A stretch of 64,000 nucleotides of DNA from Aureimonas sp. Leaf427. GTDB lineage: Bacteria > Pseudomonadota > Alphaproteobacteria > Rhizobiales > Rhizobiaceae. The stretch is taken from assembly GCF_001425485.1 (NCBI RefSeq), contig NZ_LMQW01000002.1, positions 117,262-181,261 on the forward strand. Reading direction: 5' to 3'. This document shows, piece after piece, positions 40,000 to 48,018 of this stretch. The notes beneath the pieces are model-generated. The model was not told where the DNA came from, ran no database searches, and worked only from the letters and a program-made list of their open reading frames with translations. How positions within the stretch are numbered: the first letter of the stretch is position 1; every line of letters starts with the position of its first letter. Position numbers and translations under genes: made by a program.

Positions 40000-40127
40000 G
40001 CTGCCTCTTTGGAACGATGCGAGCCCGACGATATGCGCGGTTTCGCCTCACGACAAATGAGGAATTTCGAAAGGAGAAACAAATTTTCTTCACCGCAGCG
40101 CCGAAAGGAACGCCATGCCCTGAAAGC

Positions 40128-41033
40128 TTATTGGGCAGGTCGCGTCATGCTTGCGCTCTGCGCGAGGCGCGAGCGCAGCCAGTCGGAGAAGGCGACGAGG
40201 GCCGGGTTGCCGATGCGGTGGTGCTCGACGACGAGATAATAGGCCCGCGCCGAGCGGATGGCATGGTCGAGCGGGCGCACCAGCCGGCCCGATTCCAGCG
40301 CATTGTGGCAGGTCAGCTCGTCGCACATGGCGATGCCCTGTCCGGCGGTCGCGGCGGCGAGGGCGAGGTTCATGTCGGAGAAGACGATGCCCGTCTCGGC
40401 TTCCGGCGAGGGAAAGGCCGCGGCGGCGAGCCAGCGCCGCCAGTCCTCGAAATCGACCAGATGGAGAAGCGGCGCGCGGAACACGTCGGCGGGCTCGGCG
40501 ATGCCGCCGATGCGGTTGAGAAGGCTCGGGCTGCAGAGCGGCGTGAACTCGACCTCGGCCAGCCGTTCGACCGACCAGCCGGGCCAGACGCCGTCGCCGA
40601 AGGCGATGAAGGCGTCCATGTCCGGGTTCGAGACGTCGTCGAGCCGCGGCGGCGTCGCGATGCGCAGCATCACGTCGGGATAGAGCTCCAGGAACTCGCC
40701 GATCTGCGGGCAGAGCCACATGGAGGCAAGGCCCGGCGGGCAGGAAATGGCGAGCGCCCCGCGCACGCCGCGGTCCCCGTACTGCACGGCGGCATCCCCG
40801 ATCAGCGTCAGGGCCTTGCGCACGTCGCTCGCGTAGCGCCGGCCCTGCGGCGTCAGCGAGACGCCCTTGCCGTCGCGCCGCAGGAGGTCGAAGCCGAGCT
40901 CGCGCTCGAGCCCGCGCAGCTGGTGGCTGACGGCGCTGCGCGTGAGGTTCAGCTCCTCGGCCGCGCGCCAGACGCTGCCGTGCCGGGCGAAGCTTTCGAG
41001 CGCCCGCAGCGCCTGGGTGGAGGGTACGCGCAT
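40128..41033 (-). CDS. LysR-family transcriptional regulator, GcvA-like
   Basis: A 301-residue LysR protein. The winged helix-turn-helix is at 1-62 (L-R-A-L-E-S-F-A-R-H-G-S, A-A-E-E-L-N-L-T-R-S-A-V-S-H-Q-L), followed by a type 2 periplasmic-binding-like effector domain. G-V-S-L-T-P-Q-G-R is typical of GcvA relatives. The ATG at 41033 gives the normal N-terminus; a longer reading would cover the divergent promoter. It diverges from the DDAH-like gene over 137 bp that hold an inverted repeat (TTTGC-N7-GCAAA), and lies just upstream of the PotABCD-like operon on the same strand. It may control both units with the imported compound as co-inducer. Confidence 0.9.
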   Translation of the reverse strand: MRVPSTQALRALESFARHGSVWRAAEELNLTRSAVSHQLRGLERELGFDLLRRDGKGVSLTPQGRRYASDVRKALTLIGDAAVQYGDRGVRGALAISCPPGLASMWLCPQIGEFLELYPDVMLRIATPPRLDDVSNPDMDAFIAFGDGVWPGWSVERLAEVEFTPLCSPSLLNRIGGIAEPADVFRAPLLHLVDFEDWRRWLAAAAFPSPEAETGIVFSDMNLALAAATAGQGIAMCDELTCHNALESGRLVRPLDHAIRSARAYYLVVEHHRIGNPALVAFSDWLRSRLAQSASMTRPAQ

Positions 41034-41075
41034 CGTCCGGCCTCCCGCTGAATCACCCTTGTAGCGTGAAGGAGA

Positions 41076-41092
41076 TTTGCAAAAAGCGCAAA
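41076..41092. promoter_or_regulatory. Inverted repeat TTTGC-N7-GCAAA, candidate LysR site
   Basis: Five-base perfect arms 41076-41080 and 41088-41092 in the AT-rich centre of the LysR/DDAH-like divergent region. Size and T-N11-A geometry suit LysR-type binding. It lies 43 bp upstream of the LysR start and 79 bp upstream of the DDAH-like start. Confidence 0.4.
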
Positions 41093-41170
41093 AAACAATC
41101 GCTTTTCGCGAGCCGAATTCACCGCTTAACCTCGTGCGCATCCCGACCCATGCCGAGCGAGGAGCCGCCC

Positions 41171-42097
41171 ATGACCCGCCACGAGACGTTTTCCGACGCC
41201 TTCTCGCTCCAGCGCCGCGACCCGAAGGGCGGCACGGAGCGATTGTCCGGCTGGGGCTTTCGCAACGAGACCGATGTCCTGACCGACGTGCTGCTCGGCT
41301 CGCCCGCCCATCTCAAGCACCGCGCCACGAGCTCGCTGTCGCGCAAGCACCTGCGCGAAAACCCCTGCAACATCCAGGTCGCCCAGGCCCAGCACAAGGA
41401 GCTGGTCGCCGCCTACGAGCATTTCGGCGTCGCCATCCACTGGCACGCGCCGGAGCCCGAGCTTTCGATGCAGGTCTATTCCCGCGATTCCAGCGTGATG
41501 ACGCCCTATGGCGCGATCATCACGGCCATGGCCGACTGGTGGCGGCGCGGGGAGAACTACGCGGCGATCCGCACCTACGAGCGGCTCGGCATCCCGATCT
41601 ACGACATGGTGACGGCCGGCACGTTCGAGGGCGGCGATTTCAACGTGGTCGAGGACGGCGTGGTGCTGATCGGCTGCGGCGGCGCGCGCACGCAGGAGGA
41701 GGGCGCCCGGCAGGTGGAGGACTGGTTCCGCCGCGAGGGCTGGGAGACGCGGATCGCCTTCTTCGACGAGTTCTACGTCCATATCGACCTGATGGTCGTT
41801 CCGATCGCGGAGAAGCTGACCGCCGTCTGCCTCGACTCGACCGAGCCCGGCATCGTCGACTGGCTGAAGGCCAAGGGCCACGAGATCGTCGACGTGCCGT
41901 TTCGCGACACGATGGATCTCGGCTGCAACTTCATGTCCCTCGGCCGCGACCGGATCATCGCCCCCCGCACCAGCCGCACGCTCGTGGAGCGCCTGAAGGC
42001 GCTGGGCTTCGAGGTCGCGGAAATCGACATGAGCGAGATTTCCAAGACCGGCGGCGGCATCCACTGCATGGCGCAGGCGCTTCGACGCGCGGCCTGA
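41171..42097 (+). CDS. Amidinotransferase/dimethylarginine dimethylaminohydrolase-like enzyme
   Basis: A 308-residue member of the guanidino-group-modifying superfamily (pentein fold). Conserved elements are F-E153-G-G-D-F, H204 in Y-V-H-I-D and C299 in G-G-G-I-H-C-M. These match the substrate-binding acid, catalytic histidine and nucleophilic cysteine of DDAH, arginine deiminase and amidinotransferases. The N-terminal R-N-E-T-D-V-L-T-D-V-L-L-G-S-P is also usual. It should hydrolyse or transfer the amidino group of a guanidino compound; which one is not known. GAGGAG precedes ATG 41171, and an upstream in-frame extension would span the promoter. Divergence from a LysR gene beside a PotABCD-like importer suggests the guanidino compound is imported. 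Confidence 0.83.
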   Translation: MTRHETFSDAFSLQRRDPKGGTERLSGWGFRNETDVLTDVLLGSPAHLKHRATSSLSRKHLRENPCNIQVAQAQHKELVAAYEHFGVAIHWHAPEPELSMQVYSRDSSVMTPYGAIITAMADWWRRGENYAAIRTYERLGIPIYDMVTAGTFEGGDFNVVEDGVVLIGCGGARTQEEGARQVEDWFRREGWETRIAFFDEFYVHIDLMVVPIAEKLTAVCLDSTEPGIVDWLKAKGHEIVDVPFRDTMDLGCNFMSLGRDRIIAPRTSRTLVERLKALGFEVAEIDMSEISKTGGGIHCMAQALRRAA

Positions 42098-42308
42098 ACG
42101 CCGCCGCTTCGCACGCAGCGCAAGGCAGCGTGCGCCCGCCGCCGCGCCGCCTTCGCTCGTCCGAGAGTTCGTCAGGGATAAGCGGGAACCGGTTAAGCCG
42201 TTATCGGAGTGTCGAAAAACGCCAGTTGCATAAGATGTCTTATGGAACTTACATGCTGCTTCCGACCGTTCGGCGAGGGGCTCGATCGCGGGCCCGACGC
42301 CGGGTCCA
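42098..42308. other. Convergent gap with hairpins and a 16-bp palindrome
   Basis: Between the DDAH-like gene and the Fes-like esterase, both ending here. GCACGC/GCGTGC (42111-42116, 42128-42133) is a weak terminator-like hairpin. GATAAGCGG/CCGTTATC (42177-42185, 42198-42205) pairs with one bulge around AACCGGTT. CATAAGA-TG-TCTTATG (42229-42244) is a perfect palindrome. Short frames on both strands cross the gap but have no family signature. Confidence 0.45.
42229..42244. promoter_or_regulatory. 16-bp perfect palindrome, CATAAGATGTCTTATG
   Basis: Seven-base arms with a 2-base centre; TT and AA two bases further out extend the symmetry to 22 bp. It is AT-rich in a GC-rich genome and sits between two convergent gene ends, where an operator is unexpected. 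A related ATAAGATG occurs at 46161-46168 upstream of the TonB receptor gene. Confidence 0.4.
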
Positions 42309-43901
42309 CTATTGCACGAGTCGCATCAGCCCGTCGACCAGGGCGCCGCGCCAGACGACGTAGTCGTGCCCTCCCGCGTAATCCTCGAAGGACACGTCGT
42401 AGCCTTTGGCTCTCAGCACGGTCCGCAGGTGGCGCGTCGTCTCCAGGATGCCGGGCGAGCCGGCATGTCCGGTCTCGAAGAGGCCGGCCGTCAGGTGGAA
42501 GCGCACGGGAACGGGCGGCATGCCGGCGATCCAGTCGGCCACATGCTCCTCTCCCTCCGCCTCGTCCTTCGAATGCCACCAGAACGAGCCGGAAAGGCTG
42601 AGGACATTGCCGAAGACGCCGGGATGGCGCAGCGCGACCGTCGCGGCGGCGAGCCCCCCGTAGCTCGATCCTGCCAGGATCGTGCGGTCCGGCGGCACGC
42701 TCGCGCCGATCCTGTCGCGCACCAGCGGCATAAGCTCCAACGCCATGAAATCGGCGAAGCGCGGATTGTCCGGCAGTTCGCGGCCGCGCGTCTCGCGGTC
42801 GATGCTGGAGACGAAGACCGCGACGACGGGCGGCAGACGGCCCGCCGCGATCAGCCGGTCGAGGATCGAGGGGGTCGGCACGGTGCCGAGATAGGGCTCC
42901 CGGTCGAAGAGGACGAGCAGCCGGTTGGCCTTGTCGCCGGGGTCGAAGCCGTGCGGCCGGTAGATCGACACCCGCCGTTCGTTGCCGAGGAGCGCGCTCT
43001 GGACGCGGATCGTCTCCAGGCTGCCGGCCGGCGCCGCCTCGCCGGTCAGGCCGAGCTGTTCGGGCGCCTTCGGCAGTTCCAGAAGAGAGTCGCGGTTGTA
43101 GGCGTCGGGCGCATCCGCCGGAAAGGGATGCCTGTTCAGCGGATCGGCCTCGGCGGTCGAGACGATCGCCGCCCGCCGTTCGCGCGCGTCGCCCGGCAGA
43201 TCCGGCACGTCGGGCGCGAGCTGATAGGACAGGCGCGTCGTGTCGGGAATGACGAAGCTCTTGAACCAGACGTCGGACGCGCCGAGCCGCTCCAGCGCCT
43301 CGTGATCGCCGGACGGGGCGCCGAACAGCCGGACGTTGCGGCGCGCGCCCCGCTGCAGGAAGGTCGCGACGACCTTGCCCTCGCTCTCCGGCTCGATCAG
43401 CGGCGTTCCGGCCTCCGCGATTCCCGCCCAGAAAGCGTCCGTCGTGCCGCCCGCCGAAAGCTCCGCCGCAAGGCCCGCGATCCTCGCGCTGAGATAGGCG
43501 GGCGGCGTCACCTGTTCGCCGGGAGAGAGCCGGCGGGTCAGCCGCAGCGTGGCGCGGGCGGGCTCCTCCGCCGTGATCCTCAGGCGCTCCCCGCCCTCGC
43601 CCGCGACGAAGTGGAAGTCCTGGCTGCCGGCGATCTCCGCGCCGAGCCGGCGGATGCTATGTCCGTCCGGCGCGACGAGATCGAGCGTGACGCTGCCCTG
43701 GGAGACGTCGATCGCCCCGGCCACGTAGTCGCCGGCCGCGGCATCGAGCGGCAGGATCGCCGCCGCCCCGCTCTCCGGCAGCGAGACCGGCCGCGCCCCG
43801 CCGGACGCCAGAGCTGTCGGCAGCGGCGCATCCCCGGGCGCCGCGACCGCGACGGTGGAGACGAAAAGGGCGACGGCGCCCACGATCAGGCCCCTCACCA
43901 T
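42309..43901 (-). CDS. Periplasmic enterochelin-esterase-like hydrolase (Fes/esterase D fold)
   Basis: A 530-residue exported protein. Residues 1-20 are a Sec-type signal (M-V-R-G-L-I-V-G then hydrophobic, ending V-A-A). An N-terminal beta-rich domain of about 230 residues resembles the Fes N-domain. The C-terminal alpha/beta hydrolase has Y-R-P-H-G-F, the elbow G-S-S-Y-G-G (in I-L-A-G-S-S-Y-G-G) and the histidine in A-G-G-H-D-Y-V-V-W. Enterobactin-type esterases cut the trilactone of catecholate siderophores; periplasmic forms do this after uptake. ATG 43901 overlaps the TonB-receptor stop by 7 bp (ATGGTGA), so the two are translationally coupled. Together they form a siderophore uptake and iron-release pair. 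Confidence 0.87.
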   Translation of the reverse strand: MVRGLIVGAVALFVSTVAVAAPGDAPLPTALASGGARPVSLPESGAAAILPLDAAAGDYVAGAIDVSQGSVTLDLVAPDGHSIRRLGAEIAGSQDFHFVAGEGGERLRITAEEPARATLRLTRRLSPGEQVTPPAYLSARIAGLAAELSAGGTTDAFWAGIAEAGTPLIEPESEGKVVATFLQRGARRNVRLFGAPSGDHEALERLGASDVWFKSFVIPDTTRLSYQLAPDVPDLPGDARERRAAIVSTAEADPLNRHPFPADAPDAYNRDSLLELPKAPEQLGLTGEAAPAGSLETIRVQSALLGNERRVSIYRPHGFDPGDKANRLLVLFDREPYLGTVPTPSILDRLIAAGRLPPVVAVFVSSIDRETRGRELPDNPRFADFMALELMPLVRDRIGASVPPDRTILAGSSYGGLAAATVALRHPGVFGNVLSLSGSFWWHSKDEAEGEEHVADWIAGMPPVPVRFHLTAGLFETGHAGSPGILETTRHLRTVLRAKGYDVSFEDYAGGHDYVVWRGALVDGLMRLVQ

Positions 43902-46096
43902 TCGCTCTTCAGCGTCGCCATGACCGAACGGCCGGAGCCGTAGAAGCAGGCGAAGGCATTGGCGCAGGAGGCGACATAGGTCTTGTCGGCGATGTTCTTG
44001 GCGTTGATCTGGAGCGTCGTGCCCTTCCACTCGCTGCGGATCGCCCCGAAATCGTAGGTCACGGCGGCATCGAGGAGCGTCGCGGCGTCGACCTCGAACG
44101 TGTTGGCGTCGTTGCCGTGGCTCTTGCCGATGTAGCGAACGCCCGCGGCCAGCGAGAGGCCTTCCGGCAGGCCGGACAGGAAGGTGTACTTGCCCCAGAT
44201 CGAGGCCTGATGGGCCGGAATGCGCGCCGGCGTCTTGCCGACGGTCGCCGCATCCGGCGAGTCGACGATCTCGGAGTCGATATAGGCGTAGCTTCCGATC
44301 AGCGAGAGGCTCTCGGTGATCTCGCTGCGGGCCGAAAGCTCCAGACCCCGATTGTGGATCTCGCCGATCTGCCGGTAGACGAAGGCCCCCGCCGCCGGAT
44401 CGTAGGCGCCGATCACCACGTCGTTCTGCGTGAGGTCGTAGAGCGCGGCGGTGAGGACCGTGGAGGCGCTTTCCGGCGCGTATTTCACGCCGATCTCGAC
44501 CTGCTCGGCGGTCGTCGGCGAGAAGGGCGCCTGCCCTTTCGGCGCGACCTGGAGCGAGGGTTCGAACGAGGTGGAGTAGCTGACATAGGGGGCGATGCCG
44601 TTGTCGAACGTGTAGACCGCGCCGACGCGGCCCGACAGGGCGTCGTCGCTGTAGGATGTCGTGGCGCCGCGCAGATGGTCGTCGATATCGGTCTCGGCGA
44701 AGTCCTGGCGCAGGCCGGCCATGAGGTCGAGCCGGCCGATCGCGACCTGGTCCTGCAGATAGAGGCCGGTCTGCCGCGCATCGAGGTTCAGGTCGTCGGT
44801 CGGGTTCAGCACCACGGCGCCGTAGTCGATCGTGCCGTAGCGCGGATCGGCGAGGTCGATCGGGGGCACCGTGAAATTGCGCCCCCAGGTGTAGTCGCGG
44901 CTGCTCGTGCGATAGTCGAGCCCGGCCAGAAGCGTGTGCGACAGGGGGCCGGTGTCGAACTCGGCCTGCAGCTGGTTGTCGATGCCGAACTGGCCCCATC
45001 TGTCTTTGCCGCCGCCGCCGCCGGCGATGCGGCCGATCTGCGTCCTGGCGCCGGAGATCGGGCTGAGGGCGGCCGAGCCGTAGGTCAGCGTGTACTGGTC
45101 GAAGTCGACCTCGTGGTAGCGCGCGTTCTGGCGCACGGTGAAGACCTCGTCGATCTCGTGGCTGAACTGCCAGCCGATCCAGGCCTGATCGCGCTCGATC
45201 CGTTCGAAGCCGGGATCGGAGACGAAGAAATCGCGCGGGACGTAGCCGTAGCCCGCGATCGGCCGGACCGTGCCGTCGGCGTCGAGAAAGTTCCGGAAGC
45301 CCGCCTTCGGCTCGTGCTGCGCCCCCGCCAGAACCGTGAGCGTCGTCCCGGCATCGGGCGCAAAGGTGAAGGAGGGCGCGATGGCGTAGCTTCGGGCCTT
45401 GGCGAAATTCTCCTGCAGGACCGTGCCGAGCCCGGTTCCGGCGAGACGATAGGACACGGTCTCGGAGCCCGGGATCTTGTCGCTGACGTCGAAGGACGCG
45501 CTCATGTAGCGGTCGGTGCCGTAGGAGAACTCGACCGAATGGAGCGGGTCCTCGGTCGGCGCCTTGCTCACCATGTTGATCAGCCCGCCCGGGCTCCCCT
45601 GCCCGTAGAGCACCGAGGACGGGCCGGAGAGAAGCTCGACGCGCTCCAGAAGATAGGGGTCGATCTTGGCATAGGAGGCGTTGTTGCCCGAGAGCAGAAG
45701 GCCGTCGAGATAGCGCGGCGCATAGTAGAAGCCGCGCACGAAGACCTCGTCGCGCAGGTTCGAGGCGCCGCGATAGTCCGCGAAGACGCCCGGCGTGTAG
45801 CGCAGCGCCTCGGCGACGGAATCGACGTGCTGGTCCTCCATCTGGTCCTTCGGGACGACGGCGATCGACTGGGGCGTCCGGGCGATCGGCGTGTCGGTCT
45901 TGGTGCCGGTGGCGCTGCGCTTGGCGGTGTAGCCCTGGACCGGACCGCCCGCCCGGTCGCCGCCGGTCAGCGTCACGGTGTCGAGCACGATCGCGCCCTC
46001 CGTCTCCTCGGCATGGGCCTCCATGGCGAGGAGGCTCGGCGTCAAGGCCAGAGCGGCGTGGAGAAGGACGAGGGAACCGAGACTGCGGGACGCCAT
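43895..46096 (-). CDS. TonB-dependent siderophore receptor
   Basis: A 733-residue outer-membrane receptor. A signal peptide ends near A-H-A. The plug domain follows (about 60-190; T-P-Q-S-I-A-V-V-P-K, then L-R-Y-T-P-G-V, V-R-G-F and Y-G-Q-G-S-P-G-G-L-I-N). A 22-strand barrel ends in the aromatic W needed for outer-membrane insertion. This is the FhuA/FpvA-like ferric-siderophore class. The start ATG 46096 has only a weak ribosome-binding site. It is divergent from an AraC regulator over 162 bp and coupled to the Fes-like esterase. No TonB, ExbB/D or inner-membrane ferric-siderophore permease is in the window. Iron control is expected, but I see no clear Fur, Irr or RirA box. Confidence 0.93.
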   Translation of the reverse strand: MASRSLGSLVLLHAALALTPSLLAMEAHAEETEGAIVLDTVTLTGGDRAGGPVQGYTAKRSATGTKTDTPIARTPQSIAVVPKDQMEDQHVDSVAEALRYTPGVFADYRGASNLRDEVFVRGFYYAPRYLDGLLLSGNNASYAKIDPYLLERVELLSGPSSVLYGQGSPGGLINMVSKAPTEDPLHSVEFSYGTDRYMSASFDVSDKIPGSETVSYRLAGTGLGTVLQENFAKARSYAIAPSFTFAPDAGTTLTVLAGAQHEPKAGFRNFLDADGTVRPIAGYGYVPRDFFVSDPGFERIERDQAWIGWQFSHEIDEVFTVRQNARYHEVDFDQYTLTYGSAALSPISGARTQIGRIAGGGGGKDRWGQFGIDNQLQAEFDTGPLSHTLLAGLDYRTSSRDYTWGRNFTVPPIDLADPRYGTIDYGAVVLNPTDDLNLDARQTGLYLQDQVAIGRLDLMAGLRQDFAETDIDDHLRGATTSYSDDALSGRVGAVYTFDNGIAPYVSYSTSFEPSLQVAPKGQAPFSPTTAEQVEIGVKYAPESASTVLTAALYDLTQNDVVIGAYDPAAGAFVYRQIGEIHNRGLELSARSEITESLSLIGSYAYIDSEIVDSPDAATVGKTPARIPAHQASIWGKYTFLSGLPEGLSLAAGVRYIGKSHGNDANTFEVDAATLLDAAVTYDFGAIRSEWKGTTLQINAKNIADKTYVASCANAFACFYGSGRSVMATLKSEW

Positions 46097-46197
46097 GACA
46101 TGGACCGGGTAACGAGCGACGGGCAGCGGCCGACGGAAAACTTGACTGCTGTTGTCATGTATAAGATGAGGGAAAGCCGAGTCGACGGCGCGGACTC

Positions 46198-46231
46198 TCG
46201 TTCAAACGGCGAAGGGCTTCGCGCAAACGGC
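46198..46231 (+). promoter_or_regulatory. 21-bp-spaced direct repeat, candidate AraC activator site
   Basis: TCG-N2-CAAACGGC occurs at 46198-46210 and again at 46219-46231, exactly 21 bp apart, two helical turns. AraC-type activators bind such tandem direct half-sites. It lies 28-61 bp upstream of the favoured araC-like start and about 100 bp upstream of the divergent receptor gene. Confidence 0.5.
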
Positions 46232-46258
46232 AGGGCGGAACCGTCGGGCGCTGTGGCT

Positions 46259-47161
46259 ATGGGAATTGCGATCGGGGCGTTTCACGCGGAGGGGGCGGCC
46301 GAGCTGCCCGCGATGCCGCGCGATCTCTTCGTCGGCACGGTGGACGGGGTCGCGACCTGCACGCCGGACGAGCATGTCCACGACATCTGGCCGAAGTTCA
46401 TGGTCATGATCCTCCTCGAGGGCCGCCAGCGCTTCGTCATCGACGACACGGCCTTCGCGATCGACGCGGGGTCCGGCGGGACGGCGAGCCCGGTCGTGCT
46501 CCTGCTCAACGTCGCGCGCTATGCCAAGCTCTTCTTCGTCAACGACAGCCAAGTTCCGCTCCGCAAGGTGATGATCTCGGCGCCCCTGCCCTGGGTGCGG
46601 CGCCATCTGGAAGGCCAGGGCCAGAGCCTGCCCGGCCTGCGGCGCTTCTTCGGGCGCCATCTCGCCAGCTTCGAGTTCCGGCCCGGGCAGCATGCGATCG
46701 CGCTGGCCGAGCAGATCATGCGCCCGCCGCCCCTCCTCCGGGGCGAGATCGCCGCCCTCTACGCCAAGTCCCGCGCCCTGGAGCTGATGGTGACGGGCTG
46801 TTCGGCCCTCGTGGAGGGCGCCGAGCCGCCCGCGCAGCCGAGGCTCGCCATCCGGCGGCAGGCGGAGCGGGTGCGCGACCACATCCTCGCCCGGCTGGGC
46901 ACGGAGCTGACGATCGAAGCCATCGCGGGCGCGACCGGCGCCAGCGTCTCGGCCGTCCAGCGCCATTTCAAGCTGGAATTCGGTATGACCGTCTTCGACT
47001 TCATCCGCCTGAAGCGCCTGGAGCGGGCGCGGGAGATGCTCGAAGGAGACGGCGCTACGATCGCGCAGGCCGCCTACGAGGCGGGCTACGCCAATGCCAC
47101 GGCCTTCGCGACCGCCTTCAAGAAGACCTTCGGCGCCCCGCCCCGGCACCACCGGCGCTGA
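46259..47161 (+). CDS. AraC-family transcriptional regulator of the siderophore locus
   Basis: A 300-residue regulator. The N-terminal cupin-like domain (H-V-H-D-I-W, then a long beta region) senses ligand. The C-terminal double helix-turn-helix (about 205-300) has L-T-I-E-A-I-A-G-A-T-G-A-S-V-S-A-V-Q-R-H-F-K and A-A-Y-E-A-G-Y-A-N-A-T-A-F-A-T-A-F-K-K. ATG 46259 is preferred over an in-frame ATG at 46157, because the upstream extension would place coding sequence over the tandem direct repeat and the AT-rich promoter. It is divergent from the TonB receptor gene, as for PchR-like activators that use the ferric siderophore as co-inducer. A strong hairpin follows the stop. Confidence 0.85.
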   Translation: MGIAIGAFHAEGAAELPAMPRDLFVGTVDGVATCTPDEHVHDIWPKFMVMILLEGRQRFVIDDTAFAIDAGSGGTASPVVLLLNVARYAKLFFVNDSQVPLRKVMISAPLPWVRRHLEGQGQSLPGLRRFFGRHLASFEFRPGQHAIALAEQIMRPPPLLRGEIAALYAKSRALELMVTGCSALVEGAEPPAQPRLAIRRQAERVRDHILARLGTELTIEAIAGATGASVSAVQRHFKLEFGMTVFDFIRLKRLERAREMLEGDGATIAQAAYEAGYANATAFATAFKKTFGAPPRHHRR

Positions 47162-47163
47162 CG

Positions 47164-47186
47164 CGCCCGGCCCGCAAGGCCGGGCG
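47164..47186. terminator. Perfect 9-bp GC hairpin, convergent terminator
   Basis: CGCCCGGCC (47164-47172), loop CGCAA, GGCCGGGCG (47178-47186). It lies three bases after the AraC stop and 19 bp from the end of the convergent CMD gene. It probably terminates both. Confidence 0.7.
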
Positions 47187-47205
47187 ATGGAGCGGGGACG
47201 CCTCG

Positions 47206-47625
47206 TCAGGCCGCGTGCTCGGCCACCCGTGCCGACCGCAGCGCGAAGACCTCCTTGGCGGCGAAGAGACCGTTCAGCGCGGCGGGGAAGCCGGCATAGA
47301 CGGCCATCTGCATGATGATCTCGGTGATCTCCTCGCTGGACAGGCCGACATTCAGCCCCGCCTCGATATGCACCTTCAATTGGGGGGCGGCGTTGCCCAT
47401 GGCGGTCAAGGCGGCGATGGTCGCGATCTCGCGGGCGCGAAGATCGAGGCCGGGGCGGCTGTAGATGTCGCCGAACGGAAACTCGATCAGGTAGGTGGCG
47501 AAGTCCGGCGCGATGTCCGCGAGCGAGGCGACGACCGTCTCGCCCGCCTCCCCGTCGATCTCAGCCAGCGCGCGCCGCCCGCGCTCCAGCCGGCTTTCCG
47601 TCGTGGTTCCGTGGTGCTTTGTCAT
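47206..47625 (-). CDS. Carboxymuconolactone decarboxylase (CMD) family protein
   Basis: A 139-residue CMD-fold protein (P-G-L-D-L-R-A-R-E, A-A-L-T-A-M-G-N-A, L-K-V-H-I-E-A-G-L-N-V-G, F-P-A-A-L-N-G). It has no cysteine, so the AhpD-type C-x-x-C centre is absent, and PcaC-like or stress-related activity is more likely. It overlaps the MerR coding region by 65 bp on the same strand, so both are read from the MerR-type promoter upstream. MerR-CMD pairs are common in proteobacteria, often next to aldehyde- or electrophile-responsive genes. The exact substrate is unknown. Confidence 0.85.
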   Translation of the reverse strand: MTKHHGTTTESRLERGRRALAEIDGEAGETVVASLADIAPDFATYLIEFPFGDIYSRPGLDLRAREIATIAALTAMGNAAPQLKVHIEAGLNVGLSSEEITEIIMQMAVYAGFPAALNGLFAAKEVFALRSARVAEHAA

Positions 47626-47989
47626 CGTCCTTCATCCTCTGTTCCAGGCCGGCATAGCCGGCGATCTTGGTGTCGAGGACGAGAAGGGAGGCTTCGAGTT
47701 CGGCCGCATGGGCGCGGACGCGGTCGCGATGCCGTTCCAGCATCTCGCGCCGTTCGCCTTCCGTGCCGGCCCCGCGCTTGCGCAGGGCCGCATAGAGCAG
47801 CATGTCCCGGATCGGCATCCCGGTCGTGCGCAGACGGCCGAGGAATTCGATCCAGATCAGGATGGATGCGTCGTAGTCCCGCTGTTTCGACCGGTCCCGG
47901 TCCGCATAGGGAAGCAGCCCGATCCGCTCGTAATAGCGGATCGTATGCGCCGACAATCCCGACCTTCTCGCCAGTTCCCCGATCTTCAT
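47561..47989 (-). CDS. MerR-family transcriptional regulator (NmlR/AdhR-like)
   Basis: A 142-residue regulator with the MerR winged helix-turn-helix at the N-terminus (M-K-I-G-E-L-A-R-R-S-G-L-S, T-I-R-Y-Y-E-R-I-G-L-L). A long dimerising coiled coil (about 80-125, with A-A-E-L-E-A-S-L-L-V-L-D-T-K-I-A) follows. It contains no cysteine, so a metal or thiol sensor of the classic type is unlikely. The ATG at 47989 is preferred over a GTG two codons upstream. Its coding end overlaps the CMD gene start. The promoter just upstream has the distorted 19-bp spacer and dyad typical of MerR-activated promoters, implying autoregulation together with the CMD gene. Confidence 0.88.
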   Translation of the reverse strand: MKIGELARRSGLSAHTIRYYERIGLLPYADRDRSKQRDYDASILIWIEFLGRLRTTGMPIRDMLLYAALRKRGAGTEGERREMLERHRDRVRAHAAELEASLLVLDTKIAGYAGLEQRMKDDDKAPRNHDGKPAGARAARAG

Positions 47990-48018
47990 GAGCACCCGTT
48001 CTCGTCACGACGCCATGA

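Noticed and set aside
42193..42308. Small frames on both strands in the convergent gap after the DDAH-like gene
   Set aside because: They run into the neighbouring genes, lack a ribosome-binding site and family motif; the gap is better described by its dyads.
46142..46165. TTGACT and TATAAG as a sigma-70 promoter for the AraC gene
   Set aside because: The spacer is only 12 bp, too short for a functional -35/-10 pair.
46157..46258. ATG 46157 as the start of the AraC regulator
   Set aside because: The added 34 residues are not family-like, and the tandem operator-like repeat and AT-rich promoter would fall inside the coding region.
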